DNA from: Scybalenecus merdavium
GTDB taxonomy: Bacteria; Bacillota; Clostridia; Oscillospirales; Acutalibacteraceae
Direction: 5' to 3'
Length of the DNA stretch: 9,227 nucleotides
Assembly: GCA_018714405.1 (NCBI GenBank)
Contig: DVNM01000003.1
Coordinates: forward strand, 1-9,227
The position numbers and the translations under genes were made by a program. Under the pieces are notes generated by a model. It did no database searches and was not told the DNA's origin. It saw nothing but the letters and a program-made list of their open reading frames with translations. How positions within the stretch are numbered: the first letter of the stretch is position 1; each line of letters starts with the position of its first letter. This document shows, one piece after another, positions 7,693 to 9,227 of the stretch.

Positions 7693-7706
7693 GAGCCAAA
7701 CGGCTC
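7693..7706 (-). other. Small leader hairpin in the collagen-like mRNA
   Basis: GAGCC and GGCTC flank a 4-base loop, at or near the 5' end of the predicted transcript (start near 7707). A hairpin at the very 5' end often stabilises mRNA; that role is inferred. It does not cover the ribosome site at 7674-7680. Confidence 0.4.
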
Positions 7707-7713
7707 CGTTTTC

Positions 7714-7742
7714 ATTCTATGTCAAAAACGGCCGGCTGTGAA
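7714..7742 (-). promoter_or_regulatory. Promoter of the collagen-like gene, with a dyad over the -35 box
   Basis: On the minus strand TTCACA (7742-7737) is followed after 17 bases by TAGAAT (7719-7714), each matching five of six sigma-A positions. The same bases contain CATAGAAT, which also resembles the CATA-type -10 box of the mother-cell factors sigma-E and sigma-K, as expected for a spore-surface gene. GTGAA-A-TTCAC (7738-7748) is a perfect dyad over the -35 box, so a regulator could bind there. Which sigma factor is used cannot be settled by eye. Confidence 0.55.
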
Positions 7743-7794
7743 ATTCACCAAAAATGGAGAATAAAAAGTGGTGTGAATATCGTCTGTTTTTACA

Positions 7795-7823
7795 TTGACA
7801 AATGCGCGCGACTTTGCTAAAAT
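7795..7823 (+). promoter_or_regulatory. Near-consensus sigma-A promoter with extended -10
   Basis: TTGACA (7795-7800) is followed after 17 bases by TAAAAT (7818-7823), preceded by TGC, an extended -10 motif. This is the best promoter in the window by eye. The start site near 7830 would give a leader of about 73 bases before the DUF2798 gene. It is divergent from the collagen-like promoter. Confidence 0.85.
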
Positions 7824-7851
7824 TGCGGTGCAAAAAAGAAATAAGTCATTT

Positions 7852-7887
7852 CGGCGTAGTCTTTTTGAGACTGCGCCTTTTTATTTT
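7852..7887 (+). terminator. Intrinsic terminator inside the leader of the DUF2798 gene
   Basis: GGCGTAGTCT and AGACTGCGCC form a 10-bp stem (one U-G pair) around TTTTG, immediately followed by TTTTTATTTT. It lies between the promoter at 7795-7823 and the ribosome site AAGGAG at 7890-7895. Transcripts should often end here, so expression of the next gene would depend on read-through or anti-termination. No known riboswitch core is visible in the roughly 25 bases available upstream of the stem. Confidence 0.75.
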
Positions 7888-7902
7888 GGAAGGAGAAGAA
7901 AT

Positions 7903-8388
7903 ATGCCGAAAACAAAATTTCAGGAATTTATTTACGGAGCGCTGATGACCTTTTTTATGGTGTTTGCCATGGAGCTTTACAACACCGGACTGAAAAACCA
8001 CGGACTTTCAAACGCAGATTTTTTGCCCGCTTGCAAAGAAATGGCCATTATTTTTCCGATTTGTTTTATAATGGGCTTTTTCTTTGTGGACCGTTTTGCG
8101 CCGAAAATCGCCTTTAAAATGGTGACGCCCGGCGAAGACAAGCCTTTTTTGGTAAACGCGGTACGCGCCTGTGTGACCGTTTGCTTTATGTGCCCCATTA
8201 TGAGTTTTTGGGCAACGCTGATTTTCAAACAGCCCGGGCTTGAGTTGATCCCAAAATGGCTGCAGACGTTTGTGTGCAACTTTCCGATGGCGCTTTTGTG
8301 GCAGCTGTTTTTCTGCGGTCCGCTGGTGCGCTTTTTGTTTAAAAAGATTTTCAGGCAGAAAAAAGCAGCGGATGCCGGCCAGATCTAA
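7903..8388 (+). CDS. DUF2798 family membrane protein
   Basis: ATG 7903 follows AAGGAG (7890-7895) by 7 bases. The 161-residue product matches my memory of DUF2798: two similar halves, each with two membrane helices, about 9-28 and 46-65, then 86-106 and 121-145. Each half begins with a polar/basic segment leading into an Ala/Met/Phe-rich helix (FIYGALMTFFMVFAMELYN in the first; VNAVRACVTVCFMCPIMS in the second). The C-terminus is strongly basic (FLFKKIFRQKK) and probably cytoplasmic. The function of the family is unknown. The gene stands alone between a divergent collagen-like gene and a convergent gene. Expression is probably throttled by the leader terminator at 7852-7887. Confidence 0.82.
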   Translation: MPKTKFQEFIYGALMTFFMVFAMELYNTGLKNHGLSNADFLPACKEMAIIFPICFIMGFFFVDRFAPKIAFKMVTPGEDKPFLVNAVRACVTVCFMCPIMSFWATLIFKQPGLELIPKWLQTFVCNFPMALLWQLFFCGPLVRFLFKKIFRQKKAADAGQI

Positions 8389-8411
8389 TACATGCCAAAA
8401 TGCACAAATAA

Positions 8412-8448
8412 AAACACCCTTTGGCGCAAAAAAAGCCGAAGGGTGTTT
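8412..8448. terminator. Terminator between convergent genes, stronger on the minus strand
   Basis: A 14-bp stem (8412-8425 with 8435-8448, one T-G pair) encloses a 9-base A-rich loop. On the minus strand it is followed by TTTTTATTTG, a good U-tract that would end the 8833-8489 transcript. On the plus strand only TTTACATG follows, so termination of the DUF2798 mRNA should be weaker. Confidence 0.8.
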
Positions 8449-8488
8449 ACATGTTATTTTGAATAACGACCGGCAGCAACTTAGGGCA

Positions 8489-8833
8489 TTACGAATTTTG
8501 CAGCGGCTCCAAATAATACACGTCTTTGCCGGTCGATACGGCATACGCGATCTCCGAACGGGTGCTGGCACCGATATAGCCGCCGACATTGATCACAAAA
8601 ATGGCATCGGCCATGTCGATCTTGCGCTTGTGCATATCGTCAAGCATCTGCTTCGTTGCCGTCACCGTGTCTTCCGTCATGCCCTCCCAAACTTCATCGT
8701 CGCCGGAATGGCCAAACAGACCGACGCTGATAACGATGTTGCCCTGAAGGGTCAGATCCTTTTGCGCCTTAATAAAAGCATCCTTAAAACGCGTGCTGCC
8801 GCAAAGCGTGATCACCTTATAATTGCCTACCAT
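8489..8833 (-). CDS. Nucleoside 2-deoxyribosyltransferase-like protein
   Basis: I start this at ATG 8833 (114 residues), because GGGAGG (8849-8844) precedes it by 10 bases; an in-frame ATG at 8851 would include that site in the coding sequence. The fold signature is that of the small nucleoside 2-deoxyribosyltransferase superfamily: an N-terminal strand into CGSTRF (11-16), DMHKRKIDMADAIFVIN (66-82), then GYIGASTRSEIAYA (85-98), with E94 where the catalytic Glu of the family usually sits. The classic enzymes exchange bases between 2'-deoxynucleosides, but many short members are uncharacterised, so the reaction is uncertain. The gene overlaps the end of the recombinase gene upstream by 17 bases. 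Related genes are often carried on phages and integrative elements. No other partner is visible. Confidence 0.8.
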   Translation of the reverse strand: MVGNYKVITLCGSTRFKDAFIKAQKDLTLQGNIVISVGLFGHSGDDEVWEGMTEDTVTATKQMLDDMHKRKIDMADAIFVINVGGYIGASTRSEIAYAVSTGKDVYYLEPLQNS

Positions 8834-9227
8834 ATACCAACAGCCTCCCATACATCAGTCTGCACGAAGAAATAAACAGACGGTTTCTGTGTGTGTCGTC
8901 ACAATGATAGGAACACATTGACTTTGCCTCGTCGGTTGCATGGGAACACAAACCGGCGCTCTTTTTGGCCGCCTTGCTATTCTTTCTCGGCGGCTTAAAA
9001 TTGGTGCCGTCCAAACTGTTTTTGAACCCAGTCTTATAGATGAATGTCAGCATGGCCGGGTCTTTGTTACCATCTTCATCATACCCGCCGACGATCACTT
9101 TTTCAACTATGCTTTCAAAAACATAACGGTCAAAAGTGTCCAGCACTTCGTTTTCTTCCAGCGTCCTACGAAATTCTGCAATCCGCTTTTTCATAGTGCT
9201 TTCTGTTTCAGCGGATTCTTGCAAGCT
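8817..9227 (-). CDS. Large serine recombinase, C-terminal fragment (cut by window edge)
   Basis: The frame is open at the right edge, so only the last 136 or so residues are present. The sequence (IAEFRRTLEENEVLDTFDR, then FESIVEKVIVGGYDEDGN, then YKTGFKNSLDGTNFKPPRK) is typical of the DUF4368 tail of Clostridial large serine recombinases, after the resolvase, recombinase and zinc-ribbon domains, which would lie to the right. These enzymes integrate and excise mobile elements at att sites. The part after CSYHCDDTH (NRLFISSCRLMYGRLL and onward) looks less conserved to me and runs into the next gene, so the end may be altered by an integration or deletion junction. Whether the enzyme is intact cannot be judged here. 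Confidence 0.85.
   Translation of the reverse strand, partial: SLQESAETESTMKKRIAEFRRTLEENEVLDTFDRYVFESIVEKVIVGGYDEDGNKDPAMLTFIYKTGFKNSLDGTNFKPPRKNSKAAKKSAGLCSHATDEAKSMCSYHCDDTHRNRLFISSCRLMYGRLLVYGRQL

Overview
The window looks like a chromosomal segment from a spore-forming member of the Clostridia, most like the gut Oscillospiraceae/Ruminococcaceae. This is an inference from four things: strong AGGAGG-type ribosome sites with several TTG/GTG starts, an ECF-type sigma/anti-sigma locus, a BclA-like collagen glycoprotein, and a DUF4368-type large serine recombinase. No rRNA, tRNA or CRISPR array was seen.

Layout. Positions 1-399 are non-coding as far as I can tell. They hold two overlapping hairpins ending in a strong intrinsic terminator (150-234), then a sigma-A-like promoter with a dyad in its spacer (309-337). 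A plus-strand cluster follows: a sigma-70/ECF factor (400-957), a single-pass anti-sigma-like protein (1010-1792), a four-helix membrane protein (1900-2328), a membrane-anchored small protein with an uncertain start (about 2303-2758), and an unassigned soluble protein (2828-3295). The gaps before the anti-sigma-like gene and before the four-helix gene share a spaced motif that may be a regulatory site.

A bidirectional terminator (3390-3423) separates this cluster from convergent minus-strand genes. Read in transcription order on the minus strand, these are a collagen-like spore-surface-type protein (7668-6505), a family 2 glycosyltransferase with a TPR-like tail (6444-5365), and lepA (5243-3426), which has its own promoter at 5284-5312. 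The collagen-like protein has Thr in nearly every Y position of about 50 Gly-X-Y triplets, and the glycosyltransferase gene starts 60 bases downstream, so the pair is a plausible substrate/enzyme operon.

The divergent region 7669-7902 carries the collagen gene promoter with a dyad over its -35 box. It also carries a near-consensus promoter for a DUF2798 membrane protein (7903-8388) whose short leader contains an intrinsic terminator. At the right edge, on the minus strand, the C-terminal end of a serine recombinase (cut by the window) overlaps a small nucleoside 2-deoxyribosyltransferase-like gene (8489-8833). This suggests the edge of an integrated element.
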